A DNA stretch of 32,205 bases. Origin: Acidobacteriota bacterium. Its GTDB lineage: Bacteria > Acidobacteriota > Terriglobia > 2-12-FULL-54-10. Position numbers and translations under genes: made by a program. The notes below the pieces were generated by a model, which worked only from the letters and a program-made list of their open reading frames with translations, was not told the origin of the DNA and ran no database searches. The stretch is from assembly GCA_016199675.1 (NCBI GenBank), contig JACQGE010000103.1:1-32205 (forward strand), in the 5' to 3' direction. Every line of letters starts with the position of its first letter. Within the stretch, counting starts at the first letter, position 1. Positions 8,037 through 16,908 of this stretch are shown here, piece after piece.

Positions 8037-8501
8037 TCATTCGGGGTTGGATTTGAGAGAACTCTTCAGGGGTGCCATGATGTCAGAAAGCTCTTTCGGC
8101 GCATCCATTATTAATTGGATTATGGAATTCATTTTTTCAATCGTCTGTTGGAAGAATGGTTTTTCCGCTTCTACGGTTTTCACGAGTTTTGTCAAGACGG
8201 GTAGCTGCTCTCGTAGTCGAGCGGCTTCCTGACTATGCTCAAGGATATATGTTTCCCATGTGATTTGCTCAATCAGTTCTAGTCCTTCTTTGGCTAGGGC
8301 ACGAACGAGAAGAGCCTGTGGGAGTTCGTCAGCCATGACAAGTAAGACTTGCTCCAGAGGTCTTCCTTGCAAGAGGGAGTCGTAGTTTAGAAAGTGATCA
8401 GCCATCTCGCCGAGCGAGTGAGAAACCACCTCAAACCGTTGGGCTGCATGCGCCGCTCGCTCAAAGCAGTTCCGTGTACTAAACGCTGAGTCGGATGACA
8501 T
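8037..8501 (-). CDS. Uncharacterised helical protein downstream of higBA
   Basis: A 154-aa protein that I do not recognise. It is predicted by eye to be almost all helical, with heptad-like stretches such as ARLREQLPVLTKLVKTVEAE and FFQQTIEKMNSIIQLI. No signal peptide, cysteine cluster or catalytic motif is evident. The ATG at 8501 is 20 bp after the higA-like stop, with a weak CGGAG upstream, so it is probably co-transcribed with higBA. It could be a third component of that module or an unrelated passenger; nothing in the sequence decides this. Confidence 0.6.
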   Translation of the reverse strand: MSSDSAFSTRNCFERAAHAAQRFEVVSHSLGEMADHFLNYDSLLQGRPLEQVLLVMADELPQALLVRALAKEGLELIEQITWETYILEHSQEAARLREQLPVLTKLVKTVEAEKPFFQQTIEKMNSIIQLIMDAPKELSDIMAPLKSSLKSNPE

Positions 8502-8521
8502 ACGGTTGCTCCGTTCGCTGG

Positions 8522-8761
8522 TTATCCTTCGCCTCCACTCATCAACTCCGGGACGTGTTCGTCTTCGTAGCGTTCAATCAGCACGCCCACCACTTCCATC
8601 AAGGACGCTAAGGGATGTTTCTCGTCCTCTCCGACTTCATCTATTAAGCGATCCAGGAAAGCGACCAGCCGCCGGTATTCCGCCTCGGTATGGGGAACGG
8701 AGACTGCCTTGGCTAGCTCCGTCCAATGCGCGGTTACAGTCGAGACATTAGGCTTTGCCAT
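8522..8761 (-). CDS. HigA-type antitoxin-like protein lacking the HTH domain
   Basis: This 79-aa protein matches the N-terminal region of HigA/XRE antitoxins: TEAEYRRLVAFLDRLIDEV followed by a helix ending in LIERYEDEHVPEL. In usual HigA proteins a DNA-binding HTH comes next. Here the protein ends after only MSGGEG, and I found no HTH remnant in the few bases before the next gene. The ATG at 8761 follows AAGGTGG and lies 7 bp after the higB stop, the standard toxin-first order. It can probably still neutralise the toxin but may not autoregulate by DNA binding. An upstream in-frame start at 8794 is unlikely because it would overlap higB. Confidence 0.75.
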   Translation of the reverse strand: MAKPNVSTVTAHWTELAKAVSVPHTEAEYRRLVAFLDRLIDEVGEDEKHPLASLMEVVGVLIERYEDEHVPELMSGGEG

Positions 8762-8768
8762 GTCCACC

Positions 8769-9056
8769 TTACTCCTTCCATTTGCCTGCTTCATATTCGG
8801 TGTGAGTTAACACGGCACGAATATAGACGCGGCGACGATTATAATGAATGGCTGCCACCAAACGAGCTTTATTGCCGCCAATATTAAAGACGCTCAATTT
8901 TCCCACCTGGTCTGCGGCGGGGAAAACCTTCCGAACTTCCACAAAGGAAGAGAAGTTGCTGCGTTTCATCTCGTTATACCAGTGTTGCAACGCGCTACGG
9001 GTTTCCGGATGGCGGACACTGAACTCATTCAACCGCTTCCGGGTGATGATATGCAT
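8769..9056 (-). CDS. higB: HigB-family mRNA interferase toxin
   Basis: The 95-aa protein MHIITRKRLNEFSVRHPE... matches HigB toxins along its full length, including HWYNEMKRSNFSSFVEVRK, FPAADQVGKLSVFNIGGNKA, RLVAAIHYNRRRVYIRAVL and the closing THTEYEAGKW. HigB toxins cleave mRNA on the ribosome and are silenced by HigA. I chose ATG at 9056, with GGAACGAG upstream; the longer in-frame version adds unrelated residues. No frame damage is seen, unlike the neighbouring ParE-like module. It lies 37 bp after the remains of the Uma2 gene. Confidence 0.88.
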   Translation of the reverse strand: MHIITRKRLNEFSVRHPETRSALQHWYNEMKRSNFSSFVEVRKVFPAADQVGKLSVFNIGGNKARLVAAIHYNRRRVYIRAVLTHTEYEAGKWKE

Positions 9057-9093
9057 CTCGTTCCAGCGGTTATCCGATCCGGCATATTCTGTC

Positions 9094-9642
9094 CTACACC
9101 AACACCTCACTCACCACCAGCCGCAATCCGGGCAGCAGGGAGGTTTCCACTTTTTCGCCGGAGGAAAATTTCCGGGCCAATTGCAGCTTGTCGTCCCGGT
9201 GCGCATAAACTTCGCTGGTCTGCGTTTCCGGGTCCACGATCCAGTATTCCTAAACGCCGAATTGCGAATAAGCCGTCATTTTCTTGCGCAGGTCTTTATA
9301 GAAGGTGCTGGGCGAGAGAACCTCCACAACCAGGTCCGGTGCGCCTTCTATGGCTTCTTCCTTTACGATTCCCAGTCGCGAACTGCTGATGAACAAAACG
9401 TCGGGCTGTACCACCGTGTGTTGGTCAAAGAGGATGTCCACCGGAGCGATGAAGACTTCACCTAAGTTGTTCTTCTTTACATGAGTGTCCAATTCTTCGG
9501 CAACCCGCAGGACAATCTTTTGGTGCTTGGGCTTCGGTGCAGGGGTCATGAACAGCTCTCCGTCAATCACTTCGTACTGCTTGCCATCGTCGGGCAGTAG
9601 GCAATACTGGTCGTAGGTCATTTTGGTTGTGGCTTGTCTCAT
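9094..9642 (-). pseudogene. Uma2-family putative restriction endonuclease interrupted by an in-frame amber codon
   Basis: The reading frame from ATG 9642 encodes a Uma2/DUF820 protein: MTYDQYCLLPDDGKQYEVID, the PD-(D/E)xK core VQPDVLFIS and APDLVVEVLSPST, then YSQFGV. At codon 131 (9252-9250) there is a TAG. In the same frame the protein continues EYWIVDPETQTSEVYAHRD through LLPGLRLVVSEVL to a stop at 9094-9096, giving the normal family length of about 180 codons. Relatives usually have Arg, Gln or Lys at the interrupted position, so one base change would explain it. The intact downstream frame means the lesion is recent, a sequencing error, or read through. The gene starts 16 bp after the thiolase stop. 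Uma2 genes are usually multicopy with unclear roles. Confidence 0.82.
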
Positions 9643-9658
9643 GCCCTTATTGTAACCC

Positions 9659-10930
9659 TTAAAACGCCCGTTCCAGGATGGTGCAGGTGATGTAAGTGCC
9701 TGTTCCGGCGTGGCTGTGGATGAGGCCGCGCATGGGGCGGCTCTTCGACTTAGGTTTCACCTGAATAAAGCCGTCGCTGTTGTTGTGCTTGGCGATGGCC
9801 CCTTGAAGCTGCCAGAAAGCAAAGACGGCTTGCATCAGGCCCGTGGCTCCGACGGGATGACCGCAAGCGAGCAGGCCGCCGGACGGATTCACCGGCATTT
9901 TCCCGCGCAGTTCCGAAGCGCCGGACTCAATGAAGTGCCCCCCCTCGCCATAGCGGCAGAGGCCCAGGTCTTCGTAGGTTTGGATTTCGCTTGACGTATA
10001 GGCGTCGTGCAACTCAATGAAATCCAATTCTTCGACGGGATTGCGAATCCCGGCTTTTTCATAAACCATTTTGGCGGCCGAACGGCCGGCGCGAAAAGAA
10101 TGTACGCCGGGGTATTTCAGCTTCTTGTACCACTTGGCTTCCTCATGAGGCAGGAGGATTACTCCACCGTGAGGACGGTCGGCCATGCGCATGGCGTCGG
10201 AGCCTGCTCCAATGCCCGCAATCCTCACGGGCCGATCTGTCATGCGTTCGGCAATTTTTTCGTTGGCCAGGATGCAGACTGCCGCGCCATCGGACATCGT
10301 GCAAATATCGAGTTCCGTTAACGGATAGGCTACCATCGGCGCACGCCGCACGTCTTCGATAGTCAGGTTCAGGTGCTTCTGCGCCCAGATGTTGTGCAGA
10401 GCATTCTTGTGATTCTTGATCGAGACCTTGGCCAGTTGCTCCACCGTGGTTCCGAACTCGTGCATGTGGCGTACGACCATCATAGCGTAGTAGCCGCTGT
10501 AGAAACCGCCGACAGGGTAGTCGAAATTGGTGTCGGAAGCCAGGGCAATGAATTCGTTTCCTTTCCAGGTGTTCACGCGAGACATGGTTTCAAATCCCAT
10601 CGCTACAACGCAATCCATCCACCCGCTGGCCACGTGCCGGTAGGCTTCCTGGAAGCATAGACCACCGGTGGCTCCTCCACCTTCTACGCGGATGGTCGGT
10701 TTGGGAACCAGCCCGCACATGTCCACGGCCATCACTCCAGCCTTCAGTTGGCGCGTGAAATGATCGGAAAAATAGCTGACCACAGTCCCGTCAATGTCGT
10801 TCTTGCGCAGCTTGGGAACATCCCGCATGGCATAGTCGAACGCTTCCTTCACCATGACCCGGAAGCTCTTGCGCGACTCCGACTTGCGGAACTTGGTAAT
10901 GCCACCCGAAATCATATAGACAGGTCTCAT
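9659..10930 (-). CDS. SCP2-type thiolase family protein
   Basis: A 423-aa thiolase-fold protein like the acetyl-CoA acetyltransferase/SCP2 thiolases that work with DUF35 proteins. Visible motifs are MDCVVAMGFETMSR, SDGAAVCILANE, FIELHDAYTSSEIQTYEDLG, NPSGGLLACGHPVGATG and a C-terminal HSHAGTGTYITCTILER. The usual nucleophilic Cys lies in a VExxCASGG-type motif; here the corresponding stretch is VEGGGATGG (residues 82-90), with Gly86 in place of Cys. Activity as a classical thiolase is therefore doubtful; a role in acyl-CoA binding or a different reaction is possible. ATG at 10930 follows AAGGAG with 5 bp spacing. It lies 62 bp after the cobalamin-binding mutase subunit gene, suggesting one operon. 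Confidence 0.88.
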   Translation of the reverse strand: MRPVYMISGGITKFRKSESRKSFRVMVKEAFDYAMRDVPKLRKNDIDGTVVSYFSDHFTRQLKAGVMAVDMCGLVPKPTIRVEGGGATGGLCFQEAYRHVASGWMDCVVAMGFETMSRVNTWKGNEFIALASDTNFDYPVGGFYSGYYAMMVVRHMHEFGTTVEQLAKVSIKNHKNALHNIWAQKHLNLTIEDVRRAPMVAYPLTELDICTMSDGAAVCILANEKIAERMTDRPVRIAGIGAGSDAMRMADRPHGGVILLPHEEAKWYKKLKYPGVHSFRAGRSAAKMVYEKAGIRNPVEELDFIELHDAYTSSEIQTYEDLGLCRYGEGGHFIESGASELRGKMPVNPSGGLLACGHPVGATGLMQAVFAFWQLQGAIAKHNNSDGFIQVKPKSKSRPMRGLIHSHAGTGTYITCTILERAF

Positions 10931-10992
10931 CGGTTCTCCTTCTTGATCCCGCTGCCCCCAGAGGGCGGGAGCACGGGAATCACCGGGCAGCG

Positions 10993-11406
10993 TCAGACCT
11001 TCTGGCGGACGTGGGTGCGGATGAATTCGACAATGCTTTCCAACGACGAGCCGGGCTGAAACACTCCGGCCACTCCCAGGGCTTTCATTTGCGGCACATC
11101 GGCATCGGGCACAATCCCTCCGAGGACGACGAGGATATCTTCCATGTGCTGTTCTTTCAAGAGGGACATCAGCTTGGGAACAATGGTGGTGTGGGCGCCG
11201 GAAAGGATGGACAAGCCAATCACATCGGCGTCTTCCTGGAGCGCGGCGTTGGCGATCTGTTCCGGCGTCTGGCGCAAGCCGGTGTAGATGACTTCCATCC
11301 CCGCATCTCGCAAAGCGCGGGCTATCACTTTTGCGCCCCGGTCATGGCCATCCAGACCTGGTTTGGCCACGATTACCCGGATTCTTTTTTCGTTCCTGCT
11401 CTCCAT
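10993..11406 (-). CDS. Cobalamin-binding subunit of a methylmalonyl-CoA-type mutase
   Basis: A 137-aa stand-alone B12-binding domain as found at the C-terminus of methylmalonyl-CoA mutase. The DxHxxG motif is in [18 protein letters not shown], where His21 would be the lower cobalt ligand. The SxL and GG motifs follow in [16 protein letters not shown] and [11 protein letters not shown]. The large catalytic subunit is not in this window, so the acyl-CoA substrate (methylmalonyl, isobutyryl, ethylmalonyl) cannot be assigned. The ATG at 11406 has only a weak AGGCGAAAG upstream. It lies between a small unknown gene and the thiolase on the same strand. The PduO-type adenosyltransferase at 4534-5100 could supply its cofactor. 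Confidence 0.9.
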   Translation of the reverse strand: MESRNEKRIRVIVAKPGLDGHDRGAKVIARALRDAGMEVIYTGLRQTPEQIANAALQEDADVIGLSILSGAHTTIVPKLMSLLKEQHMEDILVVLGGIVPDADVPQMKALGVAGVFQPGSSLESIVEFIRTHVRQKV

Positions 11407-11436
11407 TCTTTCGCCTGTTTACCTGCCGAGAATCGT

Positions 11437-11742
11437 TTACTCGGTTTCCTCGTAAGCATCAATTACGCACGATTGTTCCAAGTAATGCGCGACCGCATAT
11501 TCAGCCAGCAAATGATTTTCCACTTCGATCAATGCGCCGCACCATTCTCCGTCCCGATGCGGCTCGTGCGGAGCGTGCTCGCAGGAACCACTGGAGCCTT
11601 CCTCCGGCCCAAACACCCCCCCAAGAATTTCGGAGAAATGTCGCAGATCTTTCCAAGCTGCATCTCCGATGGTTCCGCCAATGTCAATCTTTAACCGGAC
11701 TCGCCGCACCTTATGCTCCGAGGATGGCAGGCTTACCGACAA
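11437..11742 (-). CDS. Small uncharacterised protein between ilvD and the mutase subunit
   Basis: A 101-aa frame that I do not recognise. It begins with TTG at 11742, overlapping the ilvD stop by 10 bp, with GGGAG just upstream inside ilvD; a GTG start ten codons further on is also possible. The protein contains [19 protein letters not shown] and a Cys/His-rich stretch, [15 protein letters not shown], that could bind a metal, and ends in an acidic tail. The arrangement on the same strand between two clear genes and the 30-bp gap to the next gene support it being real, but coding is not proven. Confidence 0.5.
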   Translation of the reverse strand: MSVSLPSSEHKVRRVRLKIDIGGTIGDAAWKDLRHFSEILGGVFGPEEGSSGSCEHAPHEPHRDGEWCGALIEVENHLLAEYAVAHYLEQSCVIDAYEETE

Positions 11743-13412
11743 ACGGCTCCCTGCGACGCTGATGAGACCAGCTTGGCGTATTTGGCCAGAGCACCCGTTC
11801 GGAACTTCGGTGGCGGTGGTGTCCAGCGGCTCAACCGGCTTTTCAGCTCCTTTTCTGTCAAGTTAACAGATATGGTGCGGTTCACAGCATCTACTGTAAT
11901 CCGGTCTCCGTCTTTCAGCGCAGCAATAGGGCCCCCCACCGCTGCCTCGGGGGCCACATGGCCCACCATCAGCCCATGCGTAGCGCCGGAGAAGCGTCCG
12001 TCGGTCATCAAGGCGACCTCGTCTCCCAAACCTTCGCCATAAAGGGCCCCGGTCACGGCTAGCATCTCGCGCATTCCCGGCCCGCCCTTGGGGCCTTCAT
12101 AGCGGATCACCACTACGTCGCCGGCGCGAATCTTCCCCTTGAGAATGGCTTTCATGGCGTCTTCTTCGCAATCAAAGACCCGCGCCGGGCCTTCGTGATA
12201 GAGATTCTTTACGCCGGCGGTCTTGAGCACGCCGCCCTCGGGGGCGAGGTTTCCTTTAAGCACCATCAGCGTGCCCGTCGGCGCAATGGGAGAGGAAACG
12301 GAATGGATTACCTCTCCGGTCCCATCCACTTTTACGCCCTTCAAGTTCTCCTTGACTGTCTTTCCGGTCACGGTCAAGCAATCGCCGTGGAGCAATCCGG
12401 CATTGAGGAGTACCTTCATCAAGACGGGCACTCCGCCCGCGCGGTCCAGATCGACCATCACAAATCTTCCGCCAGGACGCATATCGCCAATATGGGGCGT
12501 GCGACGGCTAATGCGGTCCATGTCATCGAGGGTGAGCGGAACCTCGGCTTCGCGGGCAATAGCCAGCAGATGCAGGACAGCATTCGTCGAGCCGCCCGTA
12601 GCCACCACCACGGTGATTGCATTCTCAAACGCCTTCCGCTTTAGGATGTCCCGTGGCCGGATTCCTTTCGCAAGCAAATGCATCACCGCTTCACCGGATT
12701 GGAAGCTGGCTTCCTGGCGGCGCTCATCCACTGCCGGGATGGAGGCCGTGCCGGGCAGGGAAAGGCCCATGGCTTCGATAGCTTCTGCCATCGTATTGGC
12801 TGTGTAAAGTCCGGCGCAAGAACCCGCGCCAGGGCACGCAGCGTGCTCCAGACTGCTCAACTCATCCAAAGTCATCTTGCCCCTGGCGTGCGCGCCCACC
12901 GCCTCAAAGACGTCCTGAATCGTCACATCCTTGCCGCAATACTCGCCCGGCAGGATGCTGCCGCCATAAAGAAACACACCGGGGATGTTCAAACGAGCCA
13001 GCGCCAGCACCATGCCCGGCAGGCTCTTGTCGCAACCCGCGATGGTGACCAAGCCATCAAAGCGTTCTGCTACGGCCATTAGTTCCACGGAATCGGCAAT
13101 CACTTCGCGGCTTACCAAAGAGGCTTTCATTCCTTCGTGTCCCATGGAAATGGCGTCGCTGACCGCAATGGTGCCGAACTCAAACGGAGTGCCCCCCGCC
13201 GCCGTTACGCCTTCTTTAGCCTTCTTGGCGAGGTGGTTCAGGTGGAAGTTGCACGGGGTAATCTCATTCCAACTGCTGGCGACGCCGATGTGCGGACGTG
13301 CAATCTGCTCGTCGGTGAAACCCATGGCGTGGAACATCGCCCGGTGCGGCGCGCGCTCCGGGCCGACCGATACTTCCGAACTGCGGTGCTTCATCTTGCG
13401 GTCCGTCTTCAT
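11733..13412 (-). CDS. ilvD: Dihydroxy-acid dehydratase
   Basis: IlvD dehydrates 2,3-dihydroxyisovalerate and 2,3-dihydroxy-3-methylvalerate to the 2-oxo acids of the valine and isoleucine pathways. The 559-aa length is normal. The three conserved Fe-S cysteines are Cys54 (ITPCN), Cys127 ([10 protein letters not shown]) and Cys199 ([15 protein letters not shown]). The C-terminal hallmark [19 protein letters not shown] is also present. The ATG at 13412 has GAGG about 9 bp upstream; an internal ATG six codons later is possible. Its product 2-oxoisovalerate is the substrate of PanB at 2361-3203. It is the first gene of the long minus-strand run. Confidence 0.97.
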   Translation of the reverse strand: MKTDRKMKHRSSEVSVGPERAPHRAMFHAMGFTDEQIARPHIGVASSWNEITPCNFHLNHLAKKAKEGVTAAGGTPFEFGTIAVSDAISMGHEGMKASLVSREVIADSVELMAVAERFDGLVTIAGCDKSLPGMVLALARLNIPGVFLYGGSILPGEYCGKDVTIQDVFEAVGAHARGKMTLDELSSLEHAACPGAGSCAGLYTANTMAEAIEAMGLSLPGTASIPAVDERRQEASFQSGEAVMHLLAKGIRPRDILKRKAFENAITVVVATGGSTNAVLHLLAIAREAEVPLTLDDMDRISRRTPHIGDMRPGGRFVMVDLDRAGGVPVLMKVLLNAGLLHGDCLTVTGKTVKENLKGVKVDGTGEVIHSVSSPIAPTGTLMVLKGNLAPEGGVLKTAGVKNLYHEGPARVFDCEEDAMKAILKGKIRAGDVVVIRYEGPKGGPGMREMLAVTGALYGEGLGDEVALMTDGRFSGATHGLMVGHVAPEAAVGGPIAALKDGDRITVDAVNRTISVNLTEKELKSRLSRWTPPPPKFRTGALAKYAKLVSSASQGAVCR

Positions 13413-13497
13413 TGGGATACCTCACAATTTGGGATAGTAGTGCCCGAAAGTTTGAACAGTTTCATAATTGGCGCAGACCCAACCGAAGCGATTGCCC

Positions 13498-13524
13498 GCC
13501 TGCTTACGCGCGCGGGTCCGACTG
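13498..13524. repeat. Solo copy of the REP unit that flanks the Y1 transposase
   Basis: The stretch CCTGCTTACGCGCGCGG (13499-13515) is shared, except for one base, with the REP at 20864-20892; TGCTTACGCGCGCGG is identical. It lies in the 183-bp gap between ilvD and the TonB receptor, about 7 kb from the transposase. It can fold through CCCGC and GCGGG. Nothing else was recognised in this gap. Confidence 0.7.
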
Positions 13525-13595
13525 GCGTCTTCTCAAAAGTCTACACCATTAGCGAAACGGGTCTAAAACGATACAGTATAGCGCAAAAGGCAGGG

Positions 13596-16589
13596 TCAAA
13601 AGGACAGTCGCAGGGCGAACTGGATTTGCCGCGCCGTCGAGGATGTCTTGTCCACTCTTCCCGCGCTGGCACCCGCCTTGGGGCTATCGGGGTCACCGGT
13701 AAGGACCACCACGCCAGTGGACGTATTCTTGCTGAAGTTGGTGTGATTGGGAAGATTGAAAATCTCGGCTCGAAATTCCAGCCGCCGTCTGCTGTCGATG
13801 GAAAACTCTTTCTGCAAGGAGATATCCATATTGAACTCACCGGGTCCGATCACCGTGTTCCGCCCAAGGTTACCCAGCGTGCCCTTCGGGGGAGCGCTGA
13901 ATGCGGTAACATCAAAATACCTCAGGCGGTCGCCAATAACTGGGTTGTTGCTCCGCCCCGGAACTAAATTAGGCCGGGTGGCGGAAAACAAGTAGCCGTC
14001 TTTCCGAAGACGCACCTCAATGCTATACGGCGTCCCTGCACGGCGGGACATGATGCCTCCCACGCGCCATCCCCCGAACACAGTAGAAAGGAAGCCAGAG
14101 TTCAGCCAAGCGCGACCCTGTCCGAAAGGAAGACTGTAGAAATAACTGACCACGAAACGATGGCGAATATCAAAGTCAGAAAGACCCCTATCTAAAGTTC
14201 TCCTTAAGCCGTACTGACTGGAAGTTGACGACTCCACGGCGTCGCCCCCGGATGAGGATGCGTCGTCGACGGACTTGCTGAGCGTGTAACTGGCCTGCAC
14301 AGAGTTCCCGCGGCTAGACCGTTTACTCAGAGAGAGCTGCAAGGAATTGTAGAAGGACTGCGCGTCGCTGCCGAGCATCGTAATGGCGCCAAAGGCAGGG
14401 TTCACCCGATTATCGGGACCCCTCGGATCGTAGGGAGGGAAAAAAAGAGACCCGTCCGGCTGGACGACCGGCACCGGGGCCAAGTTCATTTCGTACGTGC
14501 GGAACAGATGATTGCCGCGCGCACCCACATACGACGCCTGAGTCCGCCATTCGCCAGGAAGTTGATGTTGGATTGAGAAGTTGTACCGTAACACCATCGG
14601 AGTGGTCAAAGCGGAGTGGTCCAGCACTTGCGCCAAATTGGAGGGTGTCCCGTCTTTCGCTGCATCCAAAGCATTGAGGAACGTATCGGGAGGAGGGGAA
14701 TAAGTAAAATTTTGCTTGACGATGACGGTGTAAAACGGAGCCGAATTTTTTCGCGCATCCACGACATATTCCAGCAGTTGATCATAGTAGATGCCGAAGC
14801 CGGCGGTGATCACGGTATTGGGAGCGGCAGCCGGCGCCCAGGTGATTCCGAGACGGGGCGCAAAATTCCGGACCGACGGATTGTGATCCAGGAAAGGCCC
14901 TTTTCGCATCTGGGAATCGCGCGCCGGATCGAGGAGGGAGGCAGTCCTTTCCCGCGTGTCATGAATGAGCGTGGCTAATTCGTATCGGAGTCCCAGGTTT
15001 ATCTGCAAATCAGAACTCACGTTGTAGCTATCGTGGACATAGAGACCCGCCAAGGTTTGTCGAAACGCCCGACTGTTATTGGAATCCGGCAATGCTACGG
15101 TCAGCGAAGTTCCGGGGCCTCCTCCTGCCAAAAAACTCTCGATACTGTTGAAGACCCAGGAACCGCCCTTATTCCAACTGGAGGAGGTATCCCAACGATA
15201 GCGATGCAGTTCCATGCCAGTTTTGATGGCGTGCGCCCCTCTCTCCACCAGCAAGTCTCCCGCAAATTGGAAGGTATTCCCCGTATTGGTCTCCGGCGCA
15301 ACCAAATTATGACCGAAACCCGTCATGCCGGGCAAACGCAGGGTCCCAAATTTGGGAGCATCGGGAACGAAATACAAAGAGGTTGGAATGTCAATGGTTG
15401 AACGATTGTCTGTAGCGATCGCCGGTCTGGTATAGCCAAACCGCAGCGAAGTCAGGAGCCTCGGGCTAAAGATGTGCGATTCCACCAGCGTAAGGTATTG
15501 CTGGCGGCTATTGTTCAAGACGGAGAAATCTACGGCCCCTTGTGCGGCAACACTGGTCGCGTCGTCAAAGGTATAACGGGTGAAAAAGCTATCCCGGTCG
15601 GAAATCTTGTGGTCCACGCGCACGGTGAAAAAATTTTCATCCGTCGGCAAGAACCGCACGCCTTCGTATTCGGCCATACCCCTGCCAATCAGCTGACCTG
15701 TCGGAATCGGGATCAGTTTCAGGTAAGGCACCACGTCCGGGTTTACATCCACTTGGGTCACTTTAGTGACACCTCCGTCGGTGTCCGTAATGATCCCTAG
15801 CCGTGCCTGCTGATCCGGGTAGTAGTCGATATTGCTTTCGCTCAGTCGGTCGCGCATGGCCTCGAAGCCTGCCATAAAAAATGTCCTTTCCTGCCTGATG
15901 GGACCTGTGAGAGTGAAGCCAAATTGGTTCCGCTTAAAGGGGGGAGGTTCTGGTCCGAAATCGAAAAAATTGCGGGCATCGAGCTTGCTGTTGCGGAAAT
16001 ATTCAAACAGGTTGCCGTGGAATTCCGGCGTCCCGGAACGCGTAATCGAGTTCAGTACGCCGCCGCTGCCCCGACCGTAATTCGCTCCGTAGTTGGCGCT
16101 AAAAACCTGAACCTGCAAAACCGCATCGGAGCCCAATTGCACTCCGGCTGCGCTCTGAGGCACTCGGTTCTGCGAATCCATGATATTTGTGCCGTCCAGC
16201 AAAAAACTGTTCGACGTAGAGCGGCCCCCGACAACATTTAATCCGCCGCCGCTAGTTCCCCGGGAAGCAGAGGCAGAAGAGGAATTGCTGATGCCGCCTT
16301 GGAGAGTGGCCAACTGGCTATAGCTGCGGCCATTTAAGGGAAGACCGACCAGTTGACTTTCATTAATCTGGCTCGCTGTGCTGTTCGTGGCGGCGCGAGA
16401 ATCCTCGGAATCAGCCGCTTCTGTTTCTGGCTTCTGCTGGATTGCGGCGGCGTCCTGGCCCTCTGGCCTAGAAGCCAAACCGTTTTGCGCAAAGGCCGTC
16501 CCGCCAAACCATAAAGCCACCACAGCCAAGGTCATTACTTTGCAAATCCATTTTTGCTTGTCTATGGCATCCCGCCAGAACCTGGGCAT
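13596..16589 (-). CDS. Oar-like TonB-dependent outer-membrane receptor
   Basis: A 997-aa outer-membrane protein. The signal peptide spans about residues 1-34 (MTLAVVALWFGGTAFA, cut before QNG). A plug domain follows with SQLVGLPLNGRSYSQL, FLLDGTNIMDSQNRVP, GANYGRGSGGVLNSITRSG and FHGNLFEYFRN, then a long beta-barrel ending in IQFALRLSF with the terminal Phe. These are signatures of the Oar-like receptors that are abundant in Acidobacteriota. Most relatives carry an N-terminal carboxypeptidase-regulatory-like Ig domain; here the plug follows the signal after a short linker, so that domain is absent. I chose ATG at 16589 because GAGGAGG lies 9 bp upstream and a proper signal peptide follows; the open frame continues upstream to 16790 but is not credible. 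Ligand unknown. Confidence 0.92.
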   Translation of the reverse strand: MPRFWRDAIDKQKWICKVMTLAVVALWFGGTAFAQNGLASRPEGQDAAAIQQKPETEAADSEDSRAATNSTASQINESQLVGLPLNGRSYSQLATLQGGISNSSSASASRGTSGGGLNVVGGRSTSNSFLLDGTNIMDSQNRVPQSAAGVQLGSDAVLQVQVFSANYGANYGRGSGGVLNSITRSGTPEFHGNLFEYFRNSKLDARNFFDFGPEPPPFKRNQFGFTLTGPIRQERTFFMAGFEAMRDRLSESNIDYYPDQQARLGIITDTDGGVTKVTQVDVNPDVVPYLKLIPIPTGQLIGRGMAEYEGVRFLPTDENFFTVRVDHKISDRDSFFTRYTFDDATSVAAQGAVDFSVLNNSRQQYLTLVESHIFSPRLLTSLRFGYTRPAIATDNRSTIDIPTSLYFVPDAPKFGTLRLPGMTGFGHNLVAPETNTGNTFQFAGDLLVERGAHAIKTGMELHRYRWDTSSSWNKGGSWVFNSIESFLAGGGPGTSLTVALPDSNNSRAFRQTLAGLYVHDSYNVSSDLQINLGLRYELATLIHDTRERTASLLDPARDSQMRKGPFLDHNPSVRNFAPRLGITWAPAAAPNTVITAGFGIYYDQLLEYVVDARKNSAPFYTVIVKQNFTYSPPPDTFLNALDAAKDGTPSNLAQVLDHSALTTPMVLRYNFSIQHQLPGEWRTQASYVGARGNHLFRTYEMNLAPVPVVQPDGSLFFPPYDPRGPDNRVNPAFGAITMLGSDAQSFYNSLQLSLSKRSSRGNSVQASYTLSKSVDDASSSGGDAVESSTSSQYGLRRTLDRGLSDFDIRHRFVVSYFYSLPFGQGRAWLNSGFLSTVFGGWRVGGIMSRRAGTPYSIEVRLRKDGYLFSATRPNLVPGRSNNPVIGDRLRYFDVTAFSAPPKGTLGNLGRNTVIGPGEFNMDISLQKEFSIDSRRRLEFRAEIFNLPNHTNFSKNTSTGVVVLTGDPDSPKAGASAGRVDKTSSTARQIQFALRLSF

Positions 16590-16908
16590 AATTTTGAACC
16601 TCCTCACAGAGGAAAAAAAACGAGATGAATACCCGCCTGCAATTTCCCAAAGGGTGTCGGCATTATACATCGGATTCATCTCCCGAGGAATGACAGCCTC
16701 TTGTGGGTAGTGCAAACTGCACCACTCCCTCTTGCGGGACAGGCCGCCAAGACGGTTAAGCAAGTTGCGAAATGGATGCCGGCTGACCACCCTGTCAATC
16801 TTTATCCTCAGGTTGTGTTTGGAGGGCGGAGACTTTATTCTGGCAAAGGAAAGCGAAGGCCGAAAATCGCAATCCTTCGCAGGAGAATAGCCGGCTTCGA
16901 GAAGCTAG
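16590..16908. promoter_or_regulatory. Divergent intergenic region between the TonB receptor and menC-like genes
   Basis: This 319-bp gap should hold promoters for both directions. On the minus strand there is a TATAAT at 16667-16662, about 73 bp before the receptor start, without a clear -35. A small dyad, GTGCA-AAC-TGCAC (16710-16722), lies upstream of it and could be an operator. For the plus strand only a weak TTGTGT-17-TATTCT pair is seen near 16814-16842. No gene was recognised. Confidence 0.4.

Noticed and set aside
13596-16790. TonB receptor starting 67 codons further upstream at 16790
   Set aside because: The upstream part has no ribosome site or signal sequence, while ATG 16589 has GAGGAGG and a clear signal peptide.
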